DNA of 64,000 bases from Duganella radicis (GTDB lineage: Bacteria > Pseudomonadota > Gammaproteobacteria > Burkholderiales > Burkholderiaceae_D): contig NZ_WNKY01000018.1 in assembly GCF_009720825.1 (NCBI RefSeq), positions 52,970-116,969 on the forward strand, written 5' to 3'. Position 1 is the first letter of the stretch, and each line of letters begins with the position of its first letter. The notes under the pieces were generated by a model. That model worked only from the letters and a program-made list of their open reading frames with translations. It searched no databases and had not been told where the DNA came from. The translations under genes and the position numbers were made by a program. Shown here piece by piece: positions 51,877 through 60,917 of this stretch.

Positions 51877-51981
51877 CGTCTCACGTAACTGGCGAAAAGC
51901 CGGGGCGATACGCAAATCACCCGGCGAAAGGTGGGCATCCACCGGGAAACGTGAGATTTCAACAGCCGTTCGCCTGGGCAG
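51877..51981 (+). ncRNA. ZTP/ZMP riboswitch (pfl motif) upstream of glyA
   Basis: The conserved pfl-motif pieces occur in order: an outer stem TCTCACGT / ACGTGAGA, ACTGGCG after the first strand, a GGTGG-CCACC hairpin followed by CCGGGAAACGTGA, and a second domain with CCGTTCGCCTGGGCA. ZTP riboswitches sense the purine-synthesis intermediate that builds up when 10-formyl-tetrahydrofolate is short. glyA, which feeds one-carbon units, is a usual target. Gene control probably involves the roughly 100 nt between the aptamer and the glyA ATG. Confidence 0.88.
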
Positions 51982-52080
51982 CCCTCGATGGAAAGCACGA
52001 AGAGGCTGCCGGTCCGCTATGGCTTCTCTCTTTCGATCCAACTGCCAGTAAAAGATTACTCATTCGATTGGAGTTTTTTC

Positions 52081-53328
52081 ATGTTCGCAAAAGATCATAC
52101 CCTCGCCAGCGTTGACCCGGAGCTGTTCGGCGCCATCCAGAACGAAAACACCCGCCAGCACGACCACATCGAGCTGATCGCCTCGGAAAACTACACCTCG
52201 CCAGCCGTGATGGAAGCGCAAGGTTCGCAGCTGACCAACAAATACGCCGAAGGCTACCCGGGCAAGCGCTACTACGGCGGCTGCGAGTACGTCGACGTGG
52301 TGGAGCAACTGGCCATCGACCGCGTTAAGCAACTGTTCGGCGCCGAAGCGGCCAACGTGCAGCCTAACTCCGGCTCGCAAGCCAACCAGGGCGTGTTCTT
52401 CGCAGTGCTGAAACCGGGCGACACCATCATGGGCATGTCGCTGGCGGAAGGCGGCCACCTGACCCACGGCATGCCGCTGAACATGTCCGGCAAGTGGTTC
52501 AACGTGGTGTCCTACGGCCTGACCGCCGAAGAAGACATCGACTACGCCGCCATGGAAGCGCTGGCCAAGGAGCACAAGCCTAAGCTGATCATCGCCGGCG
52601 CCTCGGCCTTCTCGAAAAAAATCGACTTCGAGCGTTTCGCCGCCGTCGCCAAATCGGTGGGCGCGTACTTCATGGTCGACATGGCCCACTACGCCGGCCT
52701 GATCGCCGCCGGCCTGTATCCTAACCCGGTGCCGCACGCCGACTTCGTCACCTCGACCACCCACAAATCGCTGCGCGGCCCGCGCGGCGGCATCATCCTG
52801 ATGAAGGCCGAGCACGAGAAAGCCATCAACTCGGCGATCTTCCCAGGTATCCAGGGCGGCCCGCTGATGCACGTGATCGCCGGCAAGGCCGTGGCCTTCC
52901 AGGAAGCGCTGCAACCTGCGTTCAAAGAGTACCAGCAGCAAGTGGTGAAGAACGCCGACGTGCTGGCCAAGACCCTGATCAAGCGCGGCCTGCGCATTGT
53001 ATCGGGCGGTACCGAGTCGCACGTGATGCTGGTGGACCTGCGTCCGAAGAACCTGACCGGCAAGGAAGCGGAAGCGATCCTGGGTTCGGCCCACATGACC
53101 TGCAACAAGAACGGCATCCCGAACGATCCGCAGAAGCCATTCGTGACTTCGGGCATTCGTCTGGGTTCGCCGGCGTTCACCACCCGCGGCTTCAAGGAAG
53201 CGGAAGCGGAACAAGTCGGTAACCTGATCGCGGACGTGCTGGACAACCCGCACGACGCGGCCACCATCGAGCGCGTGAAAGCGGCGGTGAAGGTCCTGGC
53301 TGACAAGTTCCCTGTCTACGCCAAGTAA
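52081..53328 (+). CDS. glyA: Serine hydroxymethyltransferase
   Basis: 415 residues. It interconverts serine and glycine with transfer of the one-carbon unit to tetrahydrofolate. PLP-binding lysine in TSTTHKSLRGPRGG; other marks are ELIASENYTSPAV, GGCEYVD, NVQPNSGSQAN and VTSGIRLGSPA. The ATG at 52081 (MFAKDHTLASVD) has GGAG 10 bp upstream; a longer frame runs back into the riboswitch and is not coding. Confidence 0.98.
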   Translation: MFAKDHTLASVDPELFGAIQNENTRQHDHIELIASENYTSPAVMEAQGSQLTNKYAEGYPGKRYYGGCEYVDVVEQLAIDRVKQLFGAEAANVQPNSGSQANQGVFFAVLKPGDTIMGMSLAEGGHLTHGMPLNMSGKWFNVVSYGLTAEEDIDYAAMEALAKEHKPKLIIAGASAFSKKIDFERFAAVAKSVGAYFMVDMAHYAGLIAAGLYPNPVPHADFVTSTTHKSLRGPRGGIILMKAEHEKAINSAIFPGIQGGPLMHVIAGKAVAFQEALQPAFKEYQQQVVKNADVLAKTLIKRGLRIVSGGTESHVMLVDLRPKNLTGKEAEAILGSAHMTCNKNGIPNDPQKPFVTSGIRLGSPAFTTRGFKEAEAEQVGNLIADVLDNPHDAATIERVKAAVKVLADKFPVYAK

Positions 53329-53340
53329 TTGCATTACCGT

Positions 53341-53363
53341 GACGCCGGCGTGTTGCCGGCGTC
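53341..53363 (+). terminator. Hairpin between glyA and nrdR
   Basis: GACGCCGGC-GTGTT-GCCGGCGTC forms a 9-bp GC-rich stem 12 bp after glyA, with only a short ATTTA tail. It could attenuate transcription into nrdR. Confidence 0.5.
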
Positions 53364-53381
53364 ATTTACCAAAGCGCCTCT

Positions 53382-53855
53382 ATGAAATGTCCGTTCTGCC
53401 AGCATGAAGATACCCAAGTCCTCGATACGCGCGTATCGGAGGAGGGGGATGCTATCCGCCGGCGCCGGCGCTGCGGAAAATGTGATAAACGATTTACCAC
53501 GTATGAGCGCATCGAGCTGGTGATGCCGTATGTGGTCAAGAAGAATGGCAGCCGCACCGAGTACACCTCGGCCAAGCTGCGCGGCAGCCTGGAGCTGGCC
53601 TTGCGCAAGCGTCCCGTGGCTGCGCCGGCGGTGGACGCCGCCATTGCGACGATCGAAGAAAAGCTGCTGACCAGCGGCAAGCGCGAAGTGGAAACCGGCT
53701 ACATCGGCGAGCTGGTGATGCAGGAACTGAAGCGCCTCGATAACGTGGCCTACATCCGCTTTGCCTCGGTCTACAAAAACTTCGAGGATCTGGCCGAGTT
53801 CCAGAACGCCATTGCCGAGGTCGGCCAGGAGCGCAAGGCGCCGCGCAAGAGCTGA
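53382..53855 (+). CDS. nrdR: Transcriptional repressor NrdR
   Basis: 157 residues. N-terminal zinc ribbon MKCPFCQHEDTQVLDTRV with CGKCDKRFTTYE, then an ATP-cone domain (VVKKNGSRTEYTSAKLRGSLELAL) ending in the VASVYKNFEDLAEF-like segment. NrdR represses ribonucleotide reductase genes according to the ATP/dATP balance. glyA-nrdR is a common betaproteobacterial arrangement. Confidence 0.98.
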   Translation: MKCPFCQHEDTQVLDTRVSEEGDAIRRRRRCGKCDKRFTTYERIELVMPYVVKKNGSRTEYTSAKLRGSLELALRKRPVAAPAVDAAIATIEEKLLTSGKREVETGYIGELVMQELKRLDNVAYIRFASVYKNFEDLAEFQNAIAEVGQERKAPRKS

Positions 53856-53937
53856 CGCTCGATTGATCTATCTCATACTCTCTGCTGTAGCCGCTGTTAA
53901 TTTCTAACGCAGTCTCCCCGACTTGCGGAGGTGTGCC

Positions 53938-54474
53938 ATGCGCGCACGCGGCTATACCTTGCTGGAAACCCTGATTGCGGCACTGGTGCTTGCCTTGGGC
54001 ATCATCGGCGGCGTGGCCTTGCAGATGGCGTCGTTGCGGGCGCGGCATCAGGCGCTGCTGCTGTCGCAGGCGACGCAGATGGCCACCTCGCTGGTCGAAC
54101 GCATGCGCGCCAATCCGGCGCAGACCGACCTCTATCTCACCCTCGATTACGACGCTTACGCGGAACCGCTGCCGGCGGCGCCCGCGGCCCTGTGCCATGG
54201 CGATGCCTGCGCCTCGGCGCAACTGGCGCTGGCCGACATGTACGAAGCCAAGCTGCAAGTGCGGCAAGGCATGCCGGCCGGCCGCGTGGTGATTTGCCGC
54301 GACGCCGGCTTGTGGAGCGGCGGCAAGCTGCGCTGGGCTTGCGCGGGCGGAGCGGCCGCGCCGCTGGTGGTCAAGGTCGGTTGGCGCGGCAAGCATCCGG
54401 ATGGCACGCCGTTGCAAGACCTGGCCGGCGAGTACGCGCCCGGCGTGGCGCTGGCGGTGGGAGTCGCGCCATGA
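53938..54474 (+). CDS. pilV: Type IV pilus minor pilin PilV
   Basis: 178 residues. Prepilin peptide MRARG|YTLLETLIAALVLALGIIGGVALQM: cleavage after Gly with Glu5 of the mature protein and a hydrophobic helix. Minor pilins prime assembly of the pilus. First of six genes in line (pilV-pilW-pilX-pilY1-pilE-fimT), with a strong GGAGGTG ribosome site before the ATG at 53938. Confidence 0.9.
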   Translation: MRARGYTLLETLIAALVLALGIIGGVALQMASLRARHQALLLSQATQMATSLVERMRANPAQTDLYLTLDYDAYAEPLPAAPAALCHGDACASAQLALADMYEAKLQVRQGMPAGRVVICRDAGLWSGGKLRWACAGGAAAPLVVKVGWRGKHPDGTPLQDLAGEYAPGVALAVGVAP

Positions 54475-55334
54475 ACGCCGCGCGTTGCCGTGGCTGGGGC
54501 ATGGTCGAATTTCTGATCGCGATCGTGCTCGGCTTGCTGTTGACGCTGCTGGCCAGCGGCCTGCTGATCGCCTCCGGCAGCAACTACCGCAACCAGAGCG
54601 ATAACGTCTGGCTGGGTGACGGCGGGCGCTATGCCTTGCAGGTGATGGCGCAGGCGATACGGCAGGGGGCGTATGTCGACTGGGATGGCGATCTGGCGCC
54701 GCCGGAGTTGCCTGCTTCGGTGGATGGGCTGGATGCTGCCAGCATCAGCCGTGGCAGCGACGGCATCAGCGCGCCCTTGCCGGCGGTAGCGCATGGCAGC
54801 GATGTGCTGGCTTTGCGCTTTGCCGGTTCCGGCGTTGGCGCCAATGGCGACGGCTCCGCCGTGAACTGCGCCGGCTTCGGCGTGGCGGGCGCCACGCGTG
54901 GCTGGAGCATTTTCTACGTCGCCGCCGATGCCGGCGGCGAACCGGAGTTGCGCTGCAAGTATCGCAGCGCGGCGGGCTGGGGTGCGGATGCGGTGGTGCG
55001 TGGCGTCGATTCGTTTCAGGTGCTGTACGGCGTCGATACCGATACGCCGGCCGATGGCGTGCCCAACACATATCTGAACGCGACGGCGGTGCGCGCGCTG
55101 GATGGCTGGAAGCGCGTGTGCAGTATCAAGCTGGCCTTGTTGCTGCACGGCGAGCGCAACACGCGTGCCGATACGGTCGAGGCGCGTTATGACTTGTTTG
55201 GGGCGGCGTATTCCGATGCGCATGCGGAAGATGTCGGCGTGCGGGTGGTCGAGGGGAGTTTGCCGCCGTCGCAGCGGCAGCGCGCGCGGCGGCTGTTCGG
55301 CATGACGGTGGCGTTGCGGAATCGGGATGGCTGA
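54471..55334 (+). CDS. pilW: Type IV pilus minor pilin PilW
   Basis: 287 residues. Prepilin signature CRGWG|MVEFLIAIVLGLLLTLLASGLLIASG with the mature Glu. The body holds a Cys pair (NCAG, LRCKY) and the PilW-like end LFGMTVALRNR. The ATG at 54471 overlaps the pilV TGA (ATGA). Confidence 0.9.
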   Translation: MNAARCRGWGMVEFLIAIVLGLLLTLLASGLLIASGSNYRNQSDNVWLGDGGRYALQVMAQAIRQGAYVDWDGDLAPPELPASVDGLDAASISRGSDGISAPLPAVAHGSDVLALRFAGSGVGANGDGSAVNCAGFGVAGATRGWSIFYVAADAGGEPELRCKYRSAAGWGADAVVRGVDSFQVLYGVDTDTPADGVPNTYLNATAVRALDGWKRVCSIKLALLLHGERNTRADTVEARYDLFGAAYSDAHAEDVGVRVVEGSLPPSQRQRARRLFGMTVALRNRDG

Positions 55335-55337
55335 ATC

Positions 55338-55868
55338 ATGTTGCGGCAACGGGGGATGGCGTTGTTGGTCAGTCTGGTGCTACTGATCATGGTGATGCTG
55401 CTGGGCGTGTCGGCGGCGTTGTTGAGTCTGCAAAGCGAGAAGGCCGCGCGCGGCGAGCGCGACCGGGACGTGGCGTTTCTGGTGGCGGAGGATGCCTTGA
55501 AAGATGCGGAGCGGGATATACAGGCCAGCGGCGGGCCGTTTGCGGCGGATTGCGGCGCCGGCTGGTACGAGCGGGCGCCGCGCGGGGCGAAGCCGGTCTG
55601 GCAGCAGGTCGATTTGTCCGGCGAGGCGTGCACGGTGAAATACGGCGCGCGCACCTCGGCGGTGATGGAGACCGGGACCGGCTTTCAGCCGTTCCGGAAG
55701 CCGCAGTACATCATCGAGCGGATGGTGTGCCATCAGGCGGGCGACGATGCCTCGGCCGGCGCGGCGCCGCGCTACTGCTACCGCGTCACCGCGATAGGCT
55801 TCGGCGCCAAGCCGGAGACGGAGGTCGTGCTGCAAAGCGTGTTCAGCAAGCCGGAGGAGGCGCCATGA
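55338..55868 (+). CDS. pilX: Type IV pilus assembly protein PilX
   Basis: 176 residues. It starts MLRQRGMALLVSLVLLIMVMLLGVSAALLSLQSEKAARGERDRDVAFLVAEDAL, the PilX-type N-terminus, in which the usual Glu5 is absent. The Cys-containing C-domain ends KPETEVVLQSVFSKP. It lies 3 bp after pilW and overlaps the pilY1 start. Confidence 0.88.
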   Translation: MLRQRGMALLVSLVLLIMVMLLGVSAALLSLQSEKAARGERDRDVAFLVAEDALKDAERDIQASGGPFAADCGAGWYERAPRGAKPVWQQVDLSGEACTVKYGARTSAVMETGTGFQPFRKPQYIIERMVCHQAGDDASAGAAPRYCYRVTAIGFGAKPETEVVLQSVFSKPEEAP

Positions 55869-58024
55869 AAAAGATATGGCAGGTCGTGCCGGCCGCGACG
55901 GATGTCGTCGCCGCAGCGGTTGCGAGGCCCGTGACGGCAGCGGCGGCCGTGAGGGATGCGGTTGCCGTCGCATCGGCGTGGGCCGCGAGGATAGTCGCAG
56001 CGGCAGCGGCAGCGGAGGCGTGGGGTGCTGAGGCTGCCATGATTGCGGCAGGAGGGGTGTCAGCGGCAAGGCTGGTCGCCGCGGGGCTGGTGGCGCTGTC
56101 GATCTGCGCGGCGGCCGCTTTGCGCGCTGAGCCGCCGGGGCTGGCGATCGATAGCTGGCCTGTTGCCGCCGTGTGTCGGCCGGGCGCGCCGGGTAGCGCC
56201 GCGCGAGCGGGCGAGGCGAGCGGGTTGGCCTTGCTGCGGCCGGCCGCGTCGCCGGCGTCGGGCAGCGGCGGCGATCTGTATCAGGCCACGATGGATATGG
56301 CGGACTGGGGCGGGCACTTTTCGCGTTATCGGCTGCCTGCTGCTGTCGGAGGCGCCTCCGCCGTGGCTTGGGACGCCGGTGCGCTCCTGACGGGGACTGC
56401 CACCAGCCCGCCCATCCCTGCGCCGGAGCGGCGGCAGATATATACCGCCATCGTCCAGCCCGACGGCGCTTTAACGACAATCCCGTTCCAGTGGCCCGCG
56501 CTGTCGGTAGCCCAGCAAACGTTGCTCGACCTTGAAGACCACGCCGGCGAGCAGCGCCTGGCTTACCTGCGCGGCGACCGCTCGCTGGAAGGCATCCAGT
56601 TCCGCCGCCGCGGCAGCATCCTTGGCGACGCGGTGCACAGCACACCGGTCCATGTCGCCCCGCCTGACCGCGCAGCAACCGTTTATCTCGGCGCCAATGA
56701 CGGCATGCTGCACGCCTTCGACGCCAGCAGCGGCATCGAACTCTTCGCCTACGTGCCGGACGCTGTGATGGCCGGGCTGCCACGCCTGACCGATCCCGTC
56801 TACGTGCACCGCGCCTACGTTGACGGCCCTGCCAGCGCCGGCCAGGCCAGCATCGATGGCGGCACCAGGACCATTCTGCTCTCCGCCATGGGCGGCGGCG
56901 CACCCGGCGTGTTCGCGCTGGACGTCACCGATCCCGCCCATTTCGCCGACGGCCTCGGTGCACTGTGGGAATTCACCAGTCGCGACGATCCCTTGATGGG
57001 CAACGTCACCACGCTTCCGCAGATCGCCAGGGTGCACACGCGGCGCGATGTGTACCGCCATTTCGCCATCGTCGCCAGCGGCATCAATCGCGGCGGGCCG
57101 GGCGCCTTATTCCTGCTGGCCCTCGACAAACCGCGCGATCAGGGCTGGCGGCTGAATGGCAACTACTTCCGCATCCGGACACCGGCCTCCGACGCGCTCA
57201 GCGCCCCGGTACTGCTCAACGATAGCGACGGCGCGCTGCGATACGCCTACGCCGGCGACCTGCAAGGCAATCTGTGGCGATTCGATTTCAGCGGCAGTGC
57301 GCCTTGGACCAAGACGCTCCTATTCGTTGCGCGCGATGCGGAGGGCCATCGTCAGCCGATCACGCAAACACCCTTGCTGGCCTACGCCAACCTGCGCGGC
57401 TACATGGTCATGTTCGGCACCGGCCGCCTGATCGAACGCGCGGACCGTGCGGCTACGGCCAGGCAGTCCTACTACGCCATCATCGACAGCCTGCAATCGC
57501 CGCCGGACATCATCACCGGCCGTCATCAATTGACGCAGCGCTTTCTTGACGGTTCGGATGGCCGCATGGCGCCCGGCAGCAAAGGCTGGTACATCGACTT
57601 CACGCAACCGGGCGAGCGTAGCGTCAACACCGGCGTGTTGGCCGATGGCGCGGTGCTGTTCAACACCGTGTTGCCGGGCGCGGATGTGTGCAGCGCCACA
57701 CGCAGCCGAAGCTATGTGCTGAATGTGATCACCGGCTTGCCGGACGAGGGCAGCGTGACGACCGCTTCCACGCATGATGCGCCGATCACGGGATTGATGC
57801 TGCCGGACTACGTACCCACGCCGATGTTGCTGCCGCAGTCGGTCACCCGCAGCGGGCCGGATGCCATCGGCCGCGTCCGTCAGGAGAAGACCTATGCCGT
57901 GGTGCAGGCGGGCAGCGGCGGCGCCTTGACTGTCAGCGGCAGCATGACAGCCACGCGCCGCACCGGACGGCTCAGCTGGCGTGAAATCGTCAACTGGCGC
58001 GAGCTGCATGAGGCCGCAAAATGA
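55865..58024 (+). CDS. pilY1: PilY1-like pilus tip/assembly protein (short form)
   Basis: 719 residues. The C-terminal beta-propeller (about 240-640) is PilY1-like: GDAVHSTPVHVAPP, VYLGANDGMLHAFDASSGIELFAYVPD, HRAYVDGPA, GVFALDVTDPAHF, YAYAGDLQGNLWRFDFSG and VMFGTGRL. The N-terminal von Willebrand A region of full PilY1 (about 1,100 residues or more) is missing. The first 58 residues are a strange Ala/Val-rich stretch. A normal signal peptide begins only at the internal ATG at 56039 (MIAAGG, then LVAAGLVALSICAAAALRAEPP). The ATGA overlap with pilX favours 55865, the signal peptide favours 56039. Confidence 0.85.
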   Translation: MKKIWQVVPAATDVVAAAVARPVTAAAAVRDAVAVASAWAARIVAAAAAAEAWGAEAAMIAAGGVSAARLVAAGLVALSICAAAALRAEPPGLAIDSWPVAAVCRPGAPGSAARAGEASGLALLRPAASPASGSGGDLYQATMDMADWGGHFSRYRLPAAVGGASAVAWDAGALLTGTATSPPIPAPERRQIYTAIVQPDGALTTIPFQWPALSVAQQTLLDLEDHAGEQRLAYLRGDRSLEGIQFRRRGSILGDAVHSTPVHVAPPDRAATVYLGANDGMLHAFDASSGIELFAYVPDAVMAGLPRLTDPVYVHRAYVDGPASAGQASIDGGTRTILLSAMGGGAPGVFALDVTDPAHFADGLGALWEFTSRDDPLMGNVTTLPQIARVHTRRDVYRHFAIVASGINRGGPGALFLLALDKPRDQGWRLNGNYFRIRTPASDALSAPVLLNDSDGALRYAYAGDLQGNLWRFDFSGSAPWTKTLLFVARDAEGHRQPITQTPLLAYANLRGYMVMFGTGRLIERADRAATARQSYYAIIDSLQSPPDIITGRHQLTQRFLDGSDGRMAPGSKGWYIDFTQPGERSVNTGVLADGAVLFNTVLPGADVCSATRSRSYVLNVITGLPDEGSVTTASTHDAPITGLMLPDYVPTPMLLPQSVTRSGPDAIGRVRQEKTYAVVQAGSGGALTVSGSMTATRRTGRLSWREIVNWRELHEAAK

Positions 58025-58467
58025 AGCGCGCCGGATTCAGCCTGATCGAGCTGCTGGTGGTGCTGGTAATCGCAGGCGTGCTGATGGCGCTTGTGGTGCC
58101 GGCGTATCAGCAGCATGTGGTCCGCACGCGTCGCGGCGAGGCGCGATCGGCCTTGCTGACGCTGATGATGCAGCAGGAGCGCTTTCACACGCAGCACAAT
58201 AGCTACGTGGCGTTTTCGGCAGGGATGGCGGATGGCGAGGCGCGCCACTTCCACTGGTGGAGCGGCGCCAGCGCGCCAACCAGCGCCTACGAAATCGAAG
58301 GCAAGGCCTGCGATGGCGAGCTGATCTCGCAATGCGTGCAACTGATCGCCCGTCCGGGCACCGCCATGGTCGACAGCCGCTTCCGCGACGACGACTGCCG
58401 CGTCCTGACGCTGACCAGCGCCGGCCTTCGCCTCGCCAGCGGCCCCGCTGCGGGATGCTGGCCATGA
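58021..58467 (+). CDS. pilE: Type IV minor pilin PilE-like
   Basis: 148 residues. Prepilin MKRAG|FSLIELLVVLVIAGVLMALVVPAYQQHVVRTRRGEARSALL, then a globular part with Cys residues (KACDGELISQCVQ, DDDCRVLTL), matching PilE-type proteins of minor-pilin operons. ATGA overlap with pilY1. Confidence 0.9.
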   Translation: MKRAGFSLIELLVVLVIAGVLMALVVPAYQQHVVRTRRGEARSALLTLMMQQERFHTQHNSYVAFSAGMADGEARHFHWWSGASAPTSAYEIEGKACDGELISQCVQLIARPGTAMVDSRFRDDDCRVLTLTSAGLRLASGPAAGCWP

Positions 58468-59012
58468 AGCGCCAAGCCGGCCTGACGCTGATCGAGCTGC
58501 TGGTCGTGCTCGTGCTGGCCGCCATCCTGCTTGGGGTGGCGGCGCCGGCGTTCCAGCAGTCCATGCAGCGCCTGCGGCTGCAAGCGGCCACCAACGACCT
58601 GCTGGCCGCCATTGATCTGACCCGCGCGCAAGCGATGGCACGCGGCGCCAAAGTGCTGATGGCGCCTCTGGACCCGGCCGGCGTCAACTGGCAAAGCGGC
58701 TGGGCCATCTTCCAGGACCGCAACGGCAACCGCCGCCCGGACGCTGGCGAAGCCATCATTTACCGCCACGACCCGCTACGCGCCGACATCGGCATCGCCT
58801 CCCGTTTCACCTCCGGCGGCATGCCCGCCTACATCGCCTACAACGCCGCCGGCCGCACCTGCCGCGCCGACAGCAGCCTGACCGCCCGCTGGGGCACGCT
58901 CACCCTCACGCAAGGCGACGACAGCCGCAACATCATCATCAACATGCTGGGCCGTGCCCGGGCCTGCGATCCCAGGAGGGAACCCTCCAATTGCAGCGGC
59001 GCAGCCGACTGA
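58464..59012 (+). CDS. fimT: GspH/FimT-family pseudopilin
   Basis: 182 residues. MKRQAG|LTLIELLVVLVLAAILLGVAAPAFQQ prepilin region, then LLAAIDLTRAQAMARGAKVLM and WAIFQDRNGNRRPDAGEAII, typical of GspH/FimT. Overlaps the pilE-like stop (ATGA) and closes the operon; ribD starts 45 bp later. Confidence 0.9.
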   Translation: MKRQAGLTLIELLVVLVLAAILLGVAAPAFQQSMQRLRLQAATNDLLAAIDLTRAQAMARGAKVLMAPLDPAGVNWQSGWAIFQDRNGNRRPDAGEAIIYRHDPLRADIGIASRFTSGGMPAYIAYNAAGRTCRADSSLTARWGTLTLTQGDDSRNIIINMLGRARACDPRREPSNCSGAAD

Positions 59013-59056
59013 ACAAGCCTTTATAATGTCGCGACAACTAGTCAGGCAGGAATAAA

Positions 59057-60151
59057 GTGAATATCCGTAACGATCTGGAAGGCATGACGCTGGCGCTGGA
59101 GTGGGCCGCCAAAGGCCTGTACACCACCGCGCCCAACCCGCACATCGGCTGCGTGATCGTGCGCGACGGCGTGGTGATCGGCGCCGGCGTCACGCAGAAG
59201 GCCGGCAGCGACCACGCCGAAATCCAGGCGCTGAAAGACGCCCAGGCGCGCGGCCACGATGTGCGCGGCGCCACCGCCTACGTCACGCTGGAACCGTGCA
59301 ATCACCACGGCCGCACGCCGCCATGCTCGGACGCGCTGGTGCGCGCCGGCCTGGGCCGCGTGGTGGCGGCGATGGAAGACCCCAATCCGCTGGTGGCCGG
59401 GCAGGGCATGGCCAAGCTGGCCGCCAACGGCATCGCCACCCATGTCGGCCTGCTGGCCGGGCAAGCCTACGAATTGAACATCGGCTTCTTCTCGCGCATG
59501 ACGCGCGGCCTGCCGTGGGTACGCATGAAGACCGCCGCCAGCCTGGATGGCATGACCGCCCTGCGCAACGGTGTGAGCCAATGGATCACCGGTCCGGAAG
59601 CGCGCGCCGACGGCCATCACTGGCGTGCTCGCGCCTGCGCCATCCTGACCGGCATCGGCACCGTCAAGGCCGACAATCCGCAGCTGAATGTGCGTGCCGT
59701 CGAGACGCCACGCCAGCCGCGCCGCATCGTGGTCGACAGCAAGCTTGAAATCGACCTGTCCGCCAAGATATTGGAAGGCGGCGGAACGTGGATCGCCGCC
59801 GCCGCCGGCAATCCGGAAAAGGAGGCGGCGCTGGCCGCCGCCGGCAACGAAGTCATCCTGCTGCCCAACGCCACCGGCAAGGTCGACCTGCCCGAGCTGA
59901 TGCGTGAACTGGGCCGGCGCCAGATCAACGAACTGCACGTGGAAGCGGGCGGCAAGCTGAACGGCTCGCTGATCCGCGAAGGCTGCGTGGACGAACTGCT
60001 GGTCTACCTCGCGCCCACCCTGATCGGCGACGCGCAAGGCATGTTTGCCCTGCCGGCGTTGACCGACCTGGCGCACAAAAAGAATTTGAAATTTCACGAG
60101 GTTCAGCAGATCGGCCAAGATTTGCGTATCCTTGCCCGATTCACTCATTAG
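59057..60151 (+). CDS. ribD: Bifunctional riboflavin deaminase/reductase RibD
   Basis: 364 residues. The deaminase domain (about 1-145) has the zinc ligands in DHAEIQAL and EPCNHHGRTPPCSDAL. The reductase domain (about 150-360) has KTAASLDGMTA and ELHVEAGGKLNGSLI. It catalyses the second and third steps of riboflavin synthesis. Start is a GTG at 59057 with AGGCAGGA upstream. First gene of the rib operon. Confidence 0.97.
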   Translation: MNIRNDLEGMTLALEWAAKGLYTTAPNPHIGCVIVRDGVVIGAGVTQKAGSDHAEIQALKDAQARGHDVRGATAYVTLEPCNHHGRTPPCSDALVRAGLGRVVAAMEDPNPLVAGQGMAKLAANGIATHVGLLAGQAYELNIGFFSRMTRGLPWVRMKTAASLDGMTALRNGVSQWITGPEARADGHHWRARACAILTGIGTVKADNPQLNVRAVETPRQPRRIVVDSKLEIDLSAKILEGGGTWIAAAAGNPEKEAALAAAGNEVILLPNATGKVDLPELMRELGRRQINELHVEAGGKLNGSLIREGCVDELLVYLAPTLIGDAQGMFALPALTDLAHKKNLKFHEVQQIGQDLRILARFTH

Positions 60152-60159
60152 GAAAAGCT

Positions 60160-60795
60160 ATGTTCACTGGTATCGTCGCCGCTGTCGGCAAAATTGAATC
60201 CGTCAAACCGCTGGAAGGCGGCTCGTTCGCGGGCGTACGCCTGGACATCAATGCCGGCGGCCTGCCGCTGGCCGACGTGGCGCTGGGCGACTCCATCGCC
60301 ATCAACGGCGCCTGCATGACCGTGGTGGAGAAGGACGCCAGCAACTTCCGCGTCGATGTCTCGCGTGAAAGCCTGAACAAGACGGTCGGCCTCGACACGC
60401 TGACCGAAGTGAACCTGGAAAAAGCGCTGACCCTGAACGAGCGCCTCGGCGGCCACCTGGTGTCCGGCCACGTCGATGGCCTTGGCGTGGTGCGCAAGTT
60501 CGAGCCGGTGGGCGAGTCGTGGGAACTGGTGGTGGAAGCGCCGCACGACCTGGCCAAATTCCTCGCCTACAAGGGCTCGATCGTGGTCAACGGCGTGTCG
60601 CTGACCGTCAACCGCGTGACCGACATCGGCAGCGGCGCCGATCTGGTGTGCCAGTTCTCGATCAACCTGATCCCGCACACCATCGCCGTCACCACCCTCA
60701 AGCACCTGAAGGTGGACGCCAAGGTCAACCTCGAAATCGACCTGATCGCCCGCTACGTCGAGCGCATGGTGTCGGTGGGCAGCGCGGCCAGGTAA
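60160..60795 (+). CDS. ribE: Riboflavin synthase alpha chain
   Basis: 211 residues with two lumazine-binding repeats: MFTGIVAAVGKIESVKPL and ALGDSIAINGACMTVV in the first; HLVSGHVDGLGVVRKFEP and YKGSIVVNGVSLTVNRV in the second. It converts two lumazine molecules into riboflavin. It lies 8 bp after ribD with GGAAAAG as ribosome site. Confidence 0.97.
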   Translation: MFTGIVAAVGKIESVKPLEGGSFAGVRLDINAGGLPLADVALGDSIAINGACMTVVEKDASNFRVDVSRESLNKTVGLDTLTEVNLEKALTLNERLGGHLVSGHVDGLGVVRKFEPVGESWELVVEAPHDLAKFLAYKGSIVVNGVSLTVNRVTDIGSGADLVCQFSINLIPHTIAVTTLKHLKVDAKVNLEIDLIARYVERMVSVGSAAR

Positions 60796-60917
60796 GGTAA
60801 TGTTGGCAGGAATGCCATGTGGCTTGTCGAAAAAGCGGGTTTTACGGTAGGGCAGGCTTAAATCCTTTAAAATAGCGGGTTAATGAAATACTCTCGCTCA
60901 GCCTTGAAGGATTAAAA

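Noticed and set aside
60796..60917. Possible FMN riboswitch before ribB
   Set aside because: The gap is only 122 bp and shows none of the conserved FMN-element sequences.
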